Source: RQOF01 sp964461135 (GTDB lineage: Bacteria; Calditrichota; Calditrichia; RBG-13-44-9). From it: a DNA stretch of 16,797 bases. Where the stretch lies: assembly GCA_964461135.1 (NCBI GenBank), contig CAYWTB010000095.1, positions 1 through 16,797 of the forward strand, given 5' to 3'. Position numbers and translations under genes: made by a program. The stretch's first letter is position 1; every line of letters starts with the position of its first letter. Below the pieces are notes generated by a model. It was given only the letters and a program-made list of their open reading frames with translations. It did no database searches and was not told the origin of the DNA. Below, piece after piece: positions 1 to 7,871 of this stretch.

Positions 1-28
1 GGATTTTTGAATTCAGGAAATCCCTAAA

Positions 29-160
29 ATGGCCCGTAACTGTCAAAGTCGAGAAGAACAAGTCCGCAAGCTTGGCCTGTCGCAGAATGTTCAGCACATT
101 ACAATTGAGATTGAATTTGCAGATGAGGAATGCCTCCTAATGGGTTCCGGCCAAATGTAA
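29..160 (+). CDS. Possible small ORF, 43 aa, unknown
   Basis: This is an ATG-initiated frame of 43 codons plus TAA, preceded by an AGGAAA Shine-Dalgarno-like site about eight bases before the ATG. The predicted peptide is hydrophilic and begins MARNCQSREEQVRKLGL; it has no membrane segment or motif I recognise. The frame is closed by a TGA at positions 8-10, so it is not the tail of a longer gene entering from the left. It lies convergent to rmuC, separated by a hairpin at 192-211. It could be a genuine small protein, a remnant, or chance. Only the start, ribosome site and open frame are seen. Confidence 0.25.
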   Translation: MARNCQSREEQVRKLGLSQNVQHITIEIEFADEECLLMGSGQM

Positions 161-191
161 ACAGGAATGTCTTCAAATTTTAATCAACCTT

Positions 192-211
192 ATTTCACTC
201 CTGAGTGAAAT
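192..211. terminator. Hairpin between convergent frames; weak terminator candidate
   Basis: A perfect 8-bp inverted repeat (ATTTCACT, loop CCTG, AGTGAAAT) begins nine bases beyond the rmuC stop codon. On the minus strand the stem is followed by TAAGGTTGATTAAAATTT, which is T-rich but not a clean T-run, so it is at best a weak intrinsic terminator. Its place between the rmuC end and the small plus-strand frame fits a transcript end for both. Confidence 0.35.
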
Positions 212-219
212 GCCCGGCC

Positions 220-1473
220 CTACTCCCTCTCTTTTTCCTCTTCCGGGGCAGGCGTAAGTTCCCGCCCCTGTGAATCAATCGGGGAAACTTCAGGGACCTC
301 CCCCGATCCGGCACCCATATCCTTCAGTCTCTGTATGGATGGCATAATACGGCTTTCCAGGGACCCAACCGACTTATTGTAGGATTGCACCGTCATATTC
401 AGGCGTTTTCCCACATCACCCAAATGCCCGCTGAAGGTGACAAAACGGTTATACAGCTCTTTCCCCTGTTCGGCAATCTTCTGGGCATTTTCGGCCAGCT
501 GTAGCTGCATCCAGCCATAGGCAATCACTTTAAGCAGGGCCAACAGTGATACGGGCGAAACAATCAGTACCTTGTTTTCCAGAGCTTCTTCCAGCAGTTT
601 GCCGTCCCTCTCAAAAGCTGCCGTCAATCCGGAATCGTACGGTACTACCATGACCACAAACTCCGGTGAACGGTCAAACTGAGACCAGTAGGCTTTCTGG
701 GCCAGGGCTTTCATATGGTTTCGCATGGCACGGGCATGTTCGTCCAGTTTTTTCCTACGGGCATCCTCTTCCTGTATTTCCTGGGCCTCCAGGTAAGCAT
801 TCATGGGCGCTTTTGAATCCACCGGGATAAGTCCCTGGCTGGGAAGATGAATAACCATATCCGGACGCCCTTCTTCCGAGGTTACCTGCTCACTGAAATC
901 CACATAGGAAATCATGCCGGCCATTTCCGCAATCCGGCGCAGCTGTACTTCTCCCCAGCGTCCCCGCACGGTAGTGGATTTGAGGGCCTGCGCGAGATTC
1001 AGGGTGGTTTTCTGCAGTTCCTGATATGAGACACCCAGCTGTGACACCTGTTGAATAAGAGCCTGATAAGCCCCTTCACGTTTCTGCTCCAGGTTCCTGA
1101 TCTGTTTATCCAGTTCCTGCAGATTTTTGCCCAGAGGATCTACCATATTTTTAAACTCTTCCTTCTGAAGTCCCCAGTCACGTTTCTGCAGTTCCAGAAC
1201 CTCCGATAATTTTTCCCTGGCCTGACCCAGAAACTGTGAGGAATTGGAACTCAGTAAATCTGCCGACAGGGCTTTGAAGGTCTCTTTCAGTTTCTCCTGG
1301 GTTAGCTCCAGCCATTTCATGCGTTCTGCATCCGCCTCCAGGTCCTTTTGCAGACGCGTATTTTCTATCAACAGCAAATTCATCCTGCCACTCAGATGTA
1401 ATTGCTGCAGGAGCCAGCCCAGTAAAAAACCAACGACAACTGCAACAATCACATAAATAATAATCAAACTCAT
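220..1473 (-). CDS. rmuC: DNA recombination protein RmuC
   Basis: RmuC family protein, 417 aa from the chosen start. Family members limit recombination at inverted repeats and carry a nuclease-like fold; the exact activity is not well settled. One membrane segment covers about residues 3-22, then a long coiled-coil-prone helical region (about 30-165), then the RmuC domain with VRGRWGEVQLRRIAEMAGM (169-187) and the GRPDMVIHLP...PVDSKAP block (about 202-223). The C-terminus is acidic and low in complexity. The ATG at 1473 is chosen because GGAG lies nine bases upstream and a promoter (1508-1537) overlaps the region where longer starts (1488, 1524) would fall. The gene stands alone, with a gene-free stretch upstream. 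Confidence 0.93.
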   Translation of the reverse strand: MSLIIIYVIVAVVVGFLLGWLLQQLHLSGRMNLLLIENTRLQKDLEADAERMKWLELTQEKLKETFKALSADLLSSNSSQFLGQAREKLSEVLELQKRDWGLQKEEFKNMVDPLGKNLQELDKQIRNLEQKREGAYQALIQQVSQLGVSYQELQKTTLNLAQALKSTTVRGRWGEVQLRRIAEMAGMISYVDFSEQVTSEEGRPDMVIHLPSQGLIPVDSKAPMNAYLEAQEIQEEDARRKKLDEHARAMRNHMKALAQKAYWSQFDRSPEFVVMVVPYDSGLTAAFERDGKLLEEALENKVLIVSPVSLLALLKVIAYGWMQLQLAENAQKIAEQGKELYNRFVTFSGHLGDVGKRLNMTVQSYNKSVGSLESRIMPSIQRLKDMGAGSGEVPEVSPIDSQGRELTPAPEEEKERE

Positions 1474-1507
1474 TAAACTTTGCTCCATTTCCGAATTAAT
1501 CAGGTAA

Positions 1508-1537
1508 AGGATAATATAAATCATACGGGAAAGTCAA
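1508..1537 (-). promoter_or_regulatory. Probable sigma70-like promoter of rmuC
   Basis: On the minus strand TTGACT (1537-1532) and TATCCT (1513-1508) are separated by 18 bp. Transcription from here would start near 1500, leaving a short leader carrying the GGAG that serves the ATG at 1473. It excludes the longer rmuC reading from 1524, whose first codon would fall between the two boxes. Confidence 0.5.
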
Positions 1538-1548
1538 GTATATATTCC

Positions 1549-1560
1549 GAATGATCATTC
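1549..1560. promoter_or_regulatory. Perfect 12-bp palindrome upstream of rmuC promoter
   Basis: GAATGATCATTC is its own reverse complement and lies about 12 bp upstream of the proposed -35 box of rmuC. The position suits an activator or an upstream repressor site. It could also be chance in AT-rich DNA, and no regulator is encoded beside it. Confidence 0.25.
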
Positions 1561-2236
1561 CATTTCCCGAAAAACTATTTCCTTTGACCAGCTGTCACCA
1601 GTGGTCTTCACCCTCTGGCAATTAAAAATAAGAACCAATAAATCAATTATTTTTATCCGCACGGATTTTAAATAAATAAAATAACGTGAGTACGAGGGAA
1701 ATTTTAAAATCACTAATTGATAATTGAATCTTCGCACAATATGTCGTTTTGATCGGTGAAAGCATCATTTAATCCACCCGTCAGGACGGCACTGCCGGAC
1801 GGGCCGGACCGGCCTCCCTGATAAAATAGGGAAGGGACTTTCAAGAAAGTTTCACTCCCGGTGTCCAGCAAAAATTGTGGGACATGCTTAACTTATATAT
1901 AAGGATGGAGTGCCAGGAGGAAGTGATAATTGCCCTTAAATTGAACGACACTGGATTTATATTCTTATCGGCAAAAGCATATTTTCATTCAATCGTTTGA
2001 AAGAGGTTATAAGTGTTCCCTCCGGACACCAATCTGCCCTCGTGCAGAAGAAATGCCCACCAAGCGACATAATCACTATAATTAAAAAGAAACCTGAAAT
2101 TTTAACACTACAGGCTTTTTAATCACAATAATTATCCTGTATATGACCGGAATTTTCAATGGGGATATTGGTTTATACCGGGTTACCAATATTTACCTGG
2201 GGAGAATGAATGCAAATGGCTGCATAAAACTGAGCA
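1561..2236. other. Gene-poor stretch with no convincing gene
   Basis: No frame in this 0.68-kb stretch has both a good ribosome site and a recognisable protein. A 60-aa minus frame at 1555-1737 is AT-rich, with no motif. Between 1855 and 2120 both strands carry short open frames: a 38-aa plus frame from 1884 whose ATG lacks a ribosome site, and a plus frame from about 1942 to 2122 with no good start. On the minus strand two stretches of about 40 and 48 codons are split by one TGA. They may be remnants of a decayed gene, but I cannot name one. The stretch also holds the palindrome cluster at 1777-1814. Confidence 0.5.
1777..1814. repeat. GC-rich cluster of overlapping palindromes
   Basis: Four inverted repeats overlap in 38 bp of otherwise AT-rich DNA: CCGTC-AG-GACGG (1778-1789), CGGCA-C-TGCCG (1787-1797), CCCGTC paired with GACGGG (1777-1782 with 1798-1803), and GGCCGG-A-CCGGCC (1802-1814). 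The arrangement could fold as alternative hairpins. It resembles a REP/BIME-like extragenic palindromic element, but only one copy is seen in this window, so repeat status is inferred. There is no T-run, so it is not a simple terminator. Confidence 0.4.
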
Positions 2237-2707
2237 TCAGTTCGGCAGTTTTCCAATAATCCCGGATATCCAGCGGATGCATTTGTGCCCGAAATCGACC
2301 GGCTCACAGTACATCATGGGGCAGGCTCCGCCAATAACGCTGATCCCATTTCCCTCGCAGAAACGGATGGCAGATTCAGAAACGCTGCCGGTACCGAAGG
2401 ATCGGTGTATCCATACCCGTTGAATGCCCAGTTCTGCACAGCTTTTTACAATATCATCCGCTGCTTCAGGCGGGGTGCAAATAACCACTCCGTCTACTTT
2501 TTCAGGTAAACTCCGCAAGTCCAGATAACAGCGGTCTCCTTCCACCTCTTCCGTTTTCGGATTCAGAGGATAAACCGTGTACCCGCTATTTTTCAATTTT
2601 TTGTAAATAAGGTTGGCTGCTCCACCCTGTGGATCCCGGGAGACCCCGGCGATGGCAATTTTTTTAAGGGATAAAAAATCATTCACTTTTTCTTTAAATT
2701 GATCCAT
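2237..2707 (-). CDS. CoA-binding domain protein
   Basis: A 156-aa protein of the CoA_binding_2 family (YccU-like), a stand-alone version of the Rossmann domain found in succinyl-CoA synthetase and acyl-CoA ligases. The N-terminal nucleotide-binding strand and loop IAIAGVSRDP is at 17-26, YPLNP at 46-50, VVICTPP at 74-80, and the conserved GACPMMY near the C-terminus. These proteins are presumed to bind CoA or an acyl-CoA; no catalytic role is established. AGAGGA lies seven bases before the ATG and a promoter is readable at 2731-2759, so it is probably transcribed alone. The length is normal for the family and the frame is intact. Confidence 0.88.
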   Translation of the reverse strand: MDQFKEKVNDFLSLKKIAIAGVSRDPQGGAANLIYKKLKNSGYTVYPLNPKTEEVEGDRCYLDLRSLPEKVDGVVICTPPEAADDIVKSCAELGIQRVWIHRSFGTGSVSESAIRFCEGNGISVIGGACPMMYCEPVDFGHKCIRWISGIIGKLPN

Positions 2708-2730
2708 GATTCAATCCTCTAAAATCTGAA

Positions 2731-2759
2731 TTTGTATTAATTTTCAGTCGGCATATCAA
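2731..2759 (-). promoter_or_regulatory. Probable promoter of the CoA-binding protein gene
   Basis: Minus-strand TTGATA (2759-2754) and TACAAA (2736-2731) are separated by 17 bp. The expected start point is near 2724, just upstream of the AGAGGA ribosome site at 2715-2720. The palindrome TGAGT-AC-ACTCA (2809-2820) lies farther upstream, next to the stop codon of the preceding gene. Confidence 0.42.
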
Positions 2760-2822
2760 CTCTATTTTCTTATCAAACAAGCATAAAATTTAAATCATTG
2801 ACAAGCATTGAGTACACTCATA

Positions 2823-3512
2823 TCACTTTGCAGCCGACAGGTCCGGGGAAATTGCAGCACTTTCCCGCCATTCCCGGTTCCGGTCAATCCAATACCCCCA
2901 GATAACAAAAATCCACTGCAACAGCCCCACATCGGCAATGGCTTCGGCACCGGGCGGGGCCGTTCCAAAAATATTAGCACTGTAAATAATTACCAGGAAA
3001 CCTACCAGTGACCACCATCCATAAACACCCTTGCGGTTTTTAGCCTGTGTGGCAGTGGTGTAAAGATAGACGCCTGCCACAAAAACAGCACCCTCTACAA
3101 CCAGAGTAGCAGCCAGCGAATTCCATAATCCCAGCCCTACTTTCAGATTAAGGCCGGGAAGTAAGGGCAGATCCGGACGGTGGGTCAACAGGTCCAGTAT
3201 CCAATGACTTAATACCAGGATCCCTATAACCAGGGAGCCCTTTATGTTTCGCTTGAAAATATAATAAACAGATCCCAGTATTACTCCCCACATTAACACA
3301 CCTGCCAGACTGTGGGTATAGGGATAGTACGTGAAATTCAACGGTGTAACCACTGTATTCCCGGGCTCCACCACCACCCGCTCAATACCCAGTAGCAGAA
3401 GGATGGGCCAGATCAAATCAACCCACTGAGCTGACAGAATAAGCGTACCCAGAGATGGTTTGGAATCGATTTTTTTTGCAGCAAAAGCAGTTCCGAAATG
3501 ACCGATGAACAT
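2823..3512 (-). CDS. Multi-pass membrane protein, YdjM/DUF457-type putative metal-dependent hydrolase
   Basis: A 229-aa integral membrane protein with about six hydrophobic segments. It has the His/Asp pattern of the YdjM-like family annotated as membrane-bound metal-dependent hydrolases: GHFG at the N-terminus (His5), an Asp at 32 in QWVDLIWP, HSLAG (His67), and SHWILDLLTHRPDLP (His103, Asp107, His111). The family's substrate is unknown and hydrolysis is inferred from metal-ligand-like residues. AAAGGAG lies about seven bases before the ATG, so the start is firm. The stop of the DUF362 gene is 81 bp upstream, so co-transcription is possible but unproven. Confidence 0.75.
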   Translation of the reverse strand: MFIGHFGTAFAAKKIDSKPSLGTLILSAQWVDLIWPILLLLGIERVVVEPGNTVVTPLNFTYYPYTHSLAGVLMWGVILGSVYYIFKRNIKGSLVIGILVLSHWILDLLTHRPDLPLLPGLNLKVGLGLWNSLAATLVVEGAVFVAGVYLYTTATQAKNRKGVYGWWSLVGFLVIIYSANIFGTAPPGAEAIADVGLLQWIFVIWGYWIDRNREWRESAAISPDLSAAK

Positions 3513-3593
3513 CAGAATCTCCTTTAATAATTTTATTCATTCTATCGGAAAATTATGTATATATTAAATTTTGTGTGTTCACATATTCAGTAA

Positions 3594-4487
3594 TTAGATG
3601 AGTATGTTCTCCTGCCAGCCCAGTTTGATCAGTTCAATAGCAGAAGGATTTGCCGTACCGAGATGATGCCGGGTATCCGCCATAACAATATGCTTTGCGG
3701 GTGGATTCAGAGGGCGGTCATCCCTGAAAAACTCTTTACGTTTGGCGATAATGACTCTTAATCCGGTGGCGTCTACTGCCACCGGATCAAATCCAACCAT
3801 TAATCCGTTGTAACGCCAGGTATATTCCGTATTAAAATTGTGCGGGCCCACACTATGAAAAAGGGGAGTAAACAGTACCAGGATATTCAGACGGGTTTTA
3901 TCCTTTACCACCGGTAATTTCCAGATGGATCCCAGATCCGCACAGGAATCGCCATGGTAGTCCGATGGCTTTTCCACGAACATGATGTAATTTTTCAGGA
4001 GTGTGCCCACGCCGGACCAGTGATGAGTCCGAATGGGACGCACATTGATAAGAGCTGAGGCATTAATAAAGGTTGAATTTGATAAGACACCCCTGTCCTG
4101 CACAGCCATATTTTTTTCCGGAACTCCCGCCTGAAGAATTTTTTTTCTAATGGCATTTTCCAGCTCCGGCGGTGTGGGCAGAAAACGCCATGCATTGGAT
4201 TTGATTCCGACAATATCCCCGGGTTTAACAATCTCCTTCCAGGCGTCCCCCGGATCCTTCCTGTTCACCAGGGTGCTTATCGCATCGTCCAGCATATTCT
4301 GAACAATGATTTCCCTCACACGGTTGTTTTCATCAAACAGATCGGGATGCCGTACCAGGACAACCCGGCTTTTTTTACGGCCCTGAGAAAAGATTTCATT
4401 CGGCAGGTTAAGATACAGTGCATTCCCCACAGCCAGTGCAGTACTATTTTTCAGGAATTCACGGCGGGTAATGACTTTCTTTTTCAT
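3594..4487 (-). CDS. Tat-exported DUF362 domain protein
   Basis: A 297-aa protein starting MKKKVITRREFLKNS, with a classic twin-arginine signal (TRREFLK, residues 7-13) followed by a hydrophobic stretch. The rest matches DUF362, seen in VVLVRHPDLFDENN near residue 40, VKPGDIVGIKSNAW around 90, and the C-terminal region with GFDPVAVDATG. DUF362 proteins often accompany Fe-S or redox proteins, but no cysteine-rich ferredoxin domain is present here. The Tat signal implies export in a folded state, perhaps with a cofactor. The ATG at 4487 is chosen over 4592 because GAGGTG lies four bases upstream and the signal then sits at the N-terminus. It lies 144 bp after the DUF6599 gene, probably in the same unit. 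Confidence 0.8.
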   Translation of the reverse strand: MKKKVITRREFLKNSTALAVGNALYLNLPNEIFSQGRKKSRVVLVRHPDLFDENNRVREIIVQNMLDDAISTLVNRKDPGDAWKEIVKPGDIVGIKSNAWRFLPTPPELENAIRKKILQAGVPEKNMAVQDRGVLSNSTFINASALINVRPIRTHHWSGVGTLLKNYIMFVEKPSDYHGDSCADLGSIWKLPVVKDKTRLNILVLFTPLFHSVGPHNFNTEYTWRYNGLMVGFDPVAVDATGLRVIIAKRKEFFRDDRPLNPPAKHIVMADTRHHLGTANPSAIELIKLGWQENILI

Positions 4488-4631
4488 AATCACCTCAGAA
4501 TCATATATTGAATCATTTTGATAATCACCGATGTCCCGTATTGGGTTAAACTGAAAGCTGGACGCGTACAACTGAATGCTGCTTCTGTGCAATTCGCTCT
4601 GCAGTTTTAATTCATCACATGCAGAGAAAAT

Positions 4632-5537
4632 TTATCTGAATTCCGGTACGCGGTCCAGCAGCTCCAGGGCATTCTCCCGGCCGGATGCTTTAAAAACAGC
4701 TTTAACTGCATTTCCCGAGAGCCGGCAGGCAACCCAGCTGCCATCCTCGATCCTAAGCACATGTTGGGGTGGATTTTCCGGCATAAAGTTCCGCAGAAAA
4801 TCGCGGAAAGCTGCTTCCGCAGCGTTGACCTCGGGATAGGTAACAAGCAATAAAAGACTCCCATCCCGGTATTTTGACAGTACGGCGTCAGTTGTGGAAT
4901 CGATATGAAATAGATTCTGCTCAGAGATAAAATAATAGGAATTCAGCCAGACTGGATGTTTAAAATAACGGATACTTGCATCCAGCCGGTCCTGTTTGGG
5001 CAGAAGGGAAATTATTTTAGGCAGCGGCCCCTTCCGGGCAATCTTTTTATCAAAGACTGCAGCCAGTTCAAACATGGCATTCCTGGATTCCGGCGTTTCC
5101 GGGCTGGCCAGAATTGAGATATACCAGCGATCTTTCCAGAAAATGAGCAATCCCGGGTTATACTGGGAACCCTGTCCAAAGGTGGTATCAATCGTTTCCC
5201 GGGAATAGGTAAAGACTCCGTAAGCATTTTCGGACCGGCCCATGTCAAAAACATCTACCACCAGGGATGGTTGCTGTTCACGACTGTAGGTAAAATTGAT
5301 CATTTCCAGAAATCCGTAGGAAAGATAAAGTTCAGCACCTCCATCGATGTAATCATACAGATTATCCTTATTATAACGGCTTTCTGCTTCTCTGGTCCAG
5401 CCATAGACAGTATCAGGCAGTAAAAATGAAAAAAAAACATCATCATTATTCATGGATTGTTCTCCTGTTGCCAACGCCCATAAGCATCCGGGTAACAGAA
5501 AATAGGGTAAGAACACTTTAAAACCACTTATTTTCAC
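4632..5537 (-). CDS. Exported DUF6599 family protein
   Basis: A 301-aa protein, probably DUF6599. The signature is the block YDYIDGGAELYLSYGF (61-76), followed by a beta-rich segment with DVFDMGRSENAYGVFT (95-110). The function of the family is unknown. An N-terminal signal peptide covers about residues 1-23, with ALA a possible cleavage site; LLPGC resembles a lipobox only loosely. The start is GTG at 5537, supported by GAGGAG eight bases upstream. That ribosome site overlaps the stop codon of the DUF3857 gene, leaving a 12-bp gap, so the two genes are very likely translated as a coupled pair. Location is inferred to be periplasm or outer envelope. Confidence 0.72.
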   Translation of the reverse strand: MKISGFKVFLPYFLLPGCLWALATGEQSMNNDDVFFSFLLPDTVYGWTREAESRYNKDNLYDYIDGGAELYLSYGFLEMINFTYSREQQPSLVVDVFDMGRSENAYGVFTYSRETIDTTFGQGSQYNPGLLIFWKDRWYISILASPETPESRNAMFELAAVFDKKIARKGPLPKIISLLPKQDRLDASIRYFKHPVWLNSYYFISEQNLFHIDSTTDAVLSKYRDGSLLLLVTYPEVNAAEAAFRDFLRNFMPENPPQHVLRIEDGSWVACRLSGNAVKAVFKASGRENALELLDRVPEFR

Positions 5538-5549
5538 AAATATAACTCC

Positions 5550-7532
5550 TCATTTCAAATTTAGGGAAACCTCTGCGCCGGTGTAATTGCGATCTTTTAC
5601 CAGCAACACCTCCCGCAGATCCTTTTCCTGAACCTGCCGGAGGAAATCCTGGAAGGCCACATAATCGGAAGCCTGAATTTCAGGCAGGGAAAGCTGGTGA
5701 ACATTTTGGATAATCAACTTACCATCTTTAACATTCCCGCTGTATTTTGCACGTCCGAAGGGTGAGAGTAGAGAATCCTGATAGGAGACAATTTCCGGTG
5801 TAAATTGATTTGGCAAATGCATTTCCATGTAAAATTCCTGTGTGAAGGGAAATCTTAATTCTATGGAATACGTCCGGGACTTAGACCTGAAGTAGTTGGG
5901 GATCTCGAAGGGCGACATTTCCGCAGGTTCAAAAACCAGTTCACCGGCACGTGCCCGGGCAAAAGTGGGCGTATGGAAGTAATAGTCCAGTTGCAGGGGA
6001 TCCTGTACTGTCTCCATTCCCGAGACGGTAAAAGTATCCAGCGTGGCTCCCACGCATCTTTCCGCAATATAGGTTTCCATCCACAGGTCCGTCTGCTCTG
6101 CAGCGGAATAAAAAAAGCCTTCCCGTAGCTCTGAGGCCATGGCTCCCCGGAAACTGGTTCTTCCATGAATTTCGGCACTCCCATTCTCCTGCAATTTTAC
6201 CTCCCAATGGGTCTCGGCCCGGTTGCTATCCGCCGGGAACTTGGGAGTTATCAGGATGGAACCATGGCCATTATCTCCCACCACCAGAACAGGAACGCCC
6301 TGATCATACCAGGGTAACTGGCCGAAAGGACAACCTTTCTCAGTAGCATCCATCCATATACCACCGTCCCCGGCGGGGGGGGAATAGGCTATGGCATGGT
6401 TAAAATGAAAAGGTGATGGCAGAGTGGTATCCACCCGGCCATTCTGGCGGGTGCTGATTAACACTGCCGAAACCGGAATATCACTGGCTTCCGCCAGGGA
6501 GCAGAGCAAAGTGGCCATGTCCTTGCAGTCTCCATACTGATTGCCCAGAACCTCCGGAGCAGGGTGAGGCTGGTATCCACCAATGCCGATTTCCACTGCA
6601 ATATATCGTACATTATCGCGAACCCATTCATAGATCCGTTTTAATTTTTCCTGTTCATCCGTTACGCCGGCATTGAGTTTCCCCGCCAGTTCTTCAATAG
6701 CAGAATTTGTTTTCTCCCTGGAAGAAGCCAGTTCATCATACCAGCCGGCCACATCATCCCAGGTTTTCACGCCAACCGGGGCAAAAGACAAGCGGGAAAT
6801 GATTTCCTTTTTAGGAGGCATGGCAAATTCCGAATTAAGTGCCGGAATATTCCGGGCATCCCAGCAGGAGGTAGACTTGAAACCCGCCGGGGTCTTGGTT
6901 ATCTGAGGATTCAGATCTATATTATATAACCGGAAATTTAAATTCCACTCGGATGGATGAATCAGGGTAAAACGTGAGTGCAGGGTGGGAATTTCATCCT
7001 GGAACAGCCAGGAGTGCCATAAGGTCCGTCCCCTGACGCTTACTCGGTAAAAATATTCAATAATTGACCCCGGCTCCAGTGCAGGCATGGTAAAAATTTT
7101 AGCACGCTGGTCGGAGTAAAAAATAAAATTCGGATACAGATTTACATCAAAAATATTCTGTTTGTCCAGAACTGTAATTTTACCCCCGGGAGAAATGGTG
7201 CGGGCCTGAATATGGTAAATTGTTGCACCGGGAAAGTAAGGAATGACTATGTTGGCATAGCGCTGACCCTCATAATTTAATATTTTGATAATTTTGTGGC
7301 GTTCAAATTCACTGAATGAATTGTTTATGTTACTGAAAATTTCCATTCTTCCGTCATCCAGCAGAACGATTGCACCCTCATCCGGAAATTCCTCCCGGCC
7401 CGGCGTGTGCTCAATACCAAGATCTTCCCACTGAACTGCTGTCTCCCATTTGCTGTTTCCGGCACAGGAAAAAACCGTGATAACTGCCAACAAAAAGGTG
7501 AAAACATGGAAGAAAATGTATTTAAAAGCCAT
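5550..7532 (-). CDS. DUF3857 and transglutaminase-like domain lipoprotein
   Basis: A 660-aa exported protein. A signal with possible lipobox VFSC (Cys23) suggests a lipoprotein. An N-terminal DUF3857 beta domain (about 60-235) is followed by a transglutaminase-like cysteine-protease fold (about 285-400) with the full triad: Cys336 in NQYGDCKDMA, His379 in HFNHAIAYSP, Asp395 in IWMDATEKG. A C-terminal beta-rich region (about 430-650) completes the usual layout. Family members are thought to act on proteins or peptides in the envelope; the substrate is unknown. It heads the run with the DUF6599 and DUF362 genes. The ATG at 7532 lacks a strong ribosome site (CGGAT about 11 bases upstream), so expression may be modest. 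Confidence 0.87.
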   Translation of the reverse strand: MAFKYIFFHVFTFLLAVITVFSCAGNSKWETAVQWEDLGIEHTPGREEFPDEGAIVLLDDGRMEIFSNINNSFSEFERHKIIKILNYEGQRYANIVIPYFPGATIYHIQARTISPGGKITVLDKQNIFDVNLYPNFIFYSDQRAKIFTMPALEPGSIIEYFYRVSVRGRTLWHSWLFQDEIPTLHSRFTLIHPSEWNLNFRLYNIDLNPQITKTPAGFKSTSCWDARNIPALNSEFAMPPKKEIISRLSFAPVGVKTWDDVAGWYDELASSREKTNSAIEELAGKLNAGVTDEQEKLKRIYEWVRDNVRYIAVEIGIGGYQPHPAPEVLGNQYGDCKDMATLLCSLAEASDIPVSAVLISTRQNGRVDTTLPSPFHFNHAIAYSPPAGDGGIWMDATEKGCPFGQLPWYDQGVPVLVVGDNGHGSILITPKFPADSNRAETHWEVKLQENGSAEIHGRTSFRGAMASELREGFFYSAAEQTDLWMETYIAERCVGATLDTFTVSGMETVQDPLQLDYYFHTPTFARARAGELVFEPAEMSPFEIPNYFRSKSRTYSIELRFPFTQEFYMEMHLPNQFTPEIVSYQDSLLSPFGRAKYSGNVKDGKLIIQNVHQLSLPEIQASDYVAFQDFLRQVQEKDLREVLLVKDRNYTGAEVSLNLK

Positions 7533-7871
7533 TTTCCATACATCCGATTATATTATTTACCGGAATTAAAAGTAAAAAGAAGTTAGTCCCGATTCAACTT
7601 GCAAAATCGCTTTTTTAATATGGTTTATCGTTTTTTACCCAATAAAGCACAGTTATGATCCATCGAATCAAATTTATTAAAGATTACCGGCCGGGAGGTT
7701 ACTTGTGCGGTGGATACATTCCGAAAAGGAAGTCTTGAGTGTCGTAGAAAACCTGTTTCTCCCCTGGCATGTAAATCCGGAACTTATTCTTTCAGCCAAT
7801 GGACGGGGGAACCGCAGAAAAGTGAAGTCATACCGTATCACCGGCTGAACAATTTTTAATAAACCACCGGA
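7533..7871. other. Gene-poor gap with one weak 47-codon frame
   Basis: This 339-bp stretch separates the DUF3857 gene from the cyclopropane synthase remnant. The only frame with a ribosome site is on the plus strand at 7705-7848, listed separately. A possible minus-strand promoter for the DUF3857 gene (TTGAAT, 17 bp, TACTTT) can be read near 7570-7600, but its boxes match consensus poorly. Confidence 0.4.
7705..7848 (+). CDS. Possible 47-aa ORF, unknown
   Basis: A GTG frame of 47 codons plus TGA, preceded by GGGAGG six bases upstream. The peptide is basic toward its end (GRGNRRKVKSYRITG) and has no membrane segment. I do not recognise it. It lies between a dead gene tail and the DUF3857 gene on the opposite strand, so it may be a remnant or a chance frame. 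Confidence 0.18.
   Translation: MRWIHSEKEVLSVVENLFLPWHVNPELILSANGRGNRRKVKSYRITG

Noticed and set aside
1474..1524. Longer rmuC start at 1524 or 1488
   Set aside because: No ribosome site at suitable spacing. The proposed -10 box lies inside this stretch, and GGAG is well placed for the ATG at 1473.
1555..1737. 60-aa minus-strand frame upstream of rmuC
   Set aside because: Composition is AT-driven, with no motif and no convincing ribosome site.
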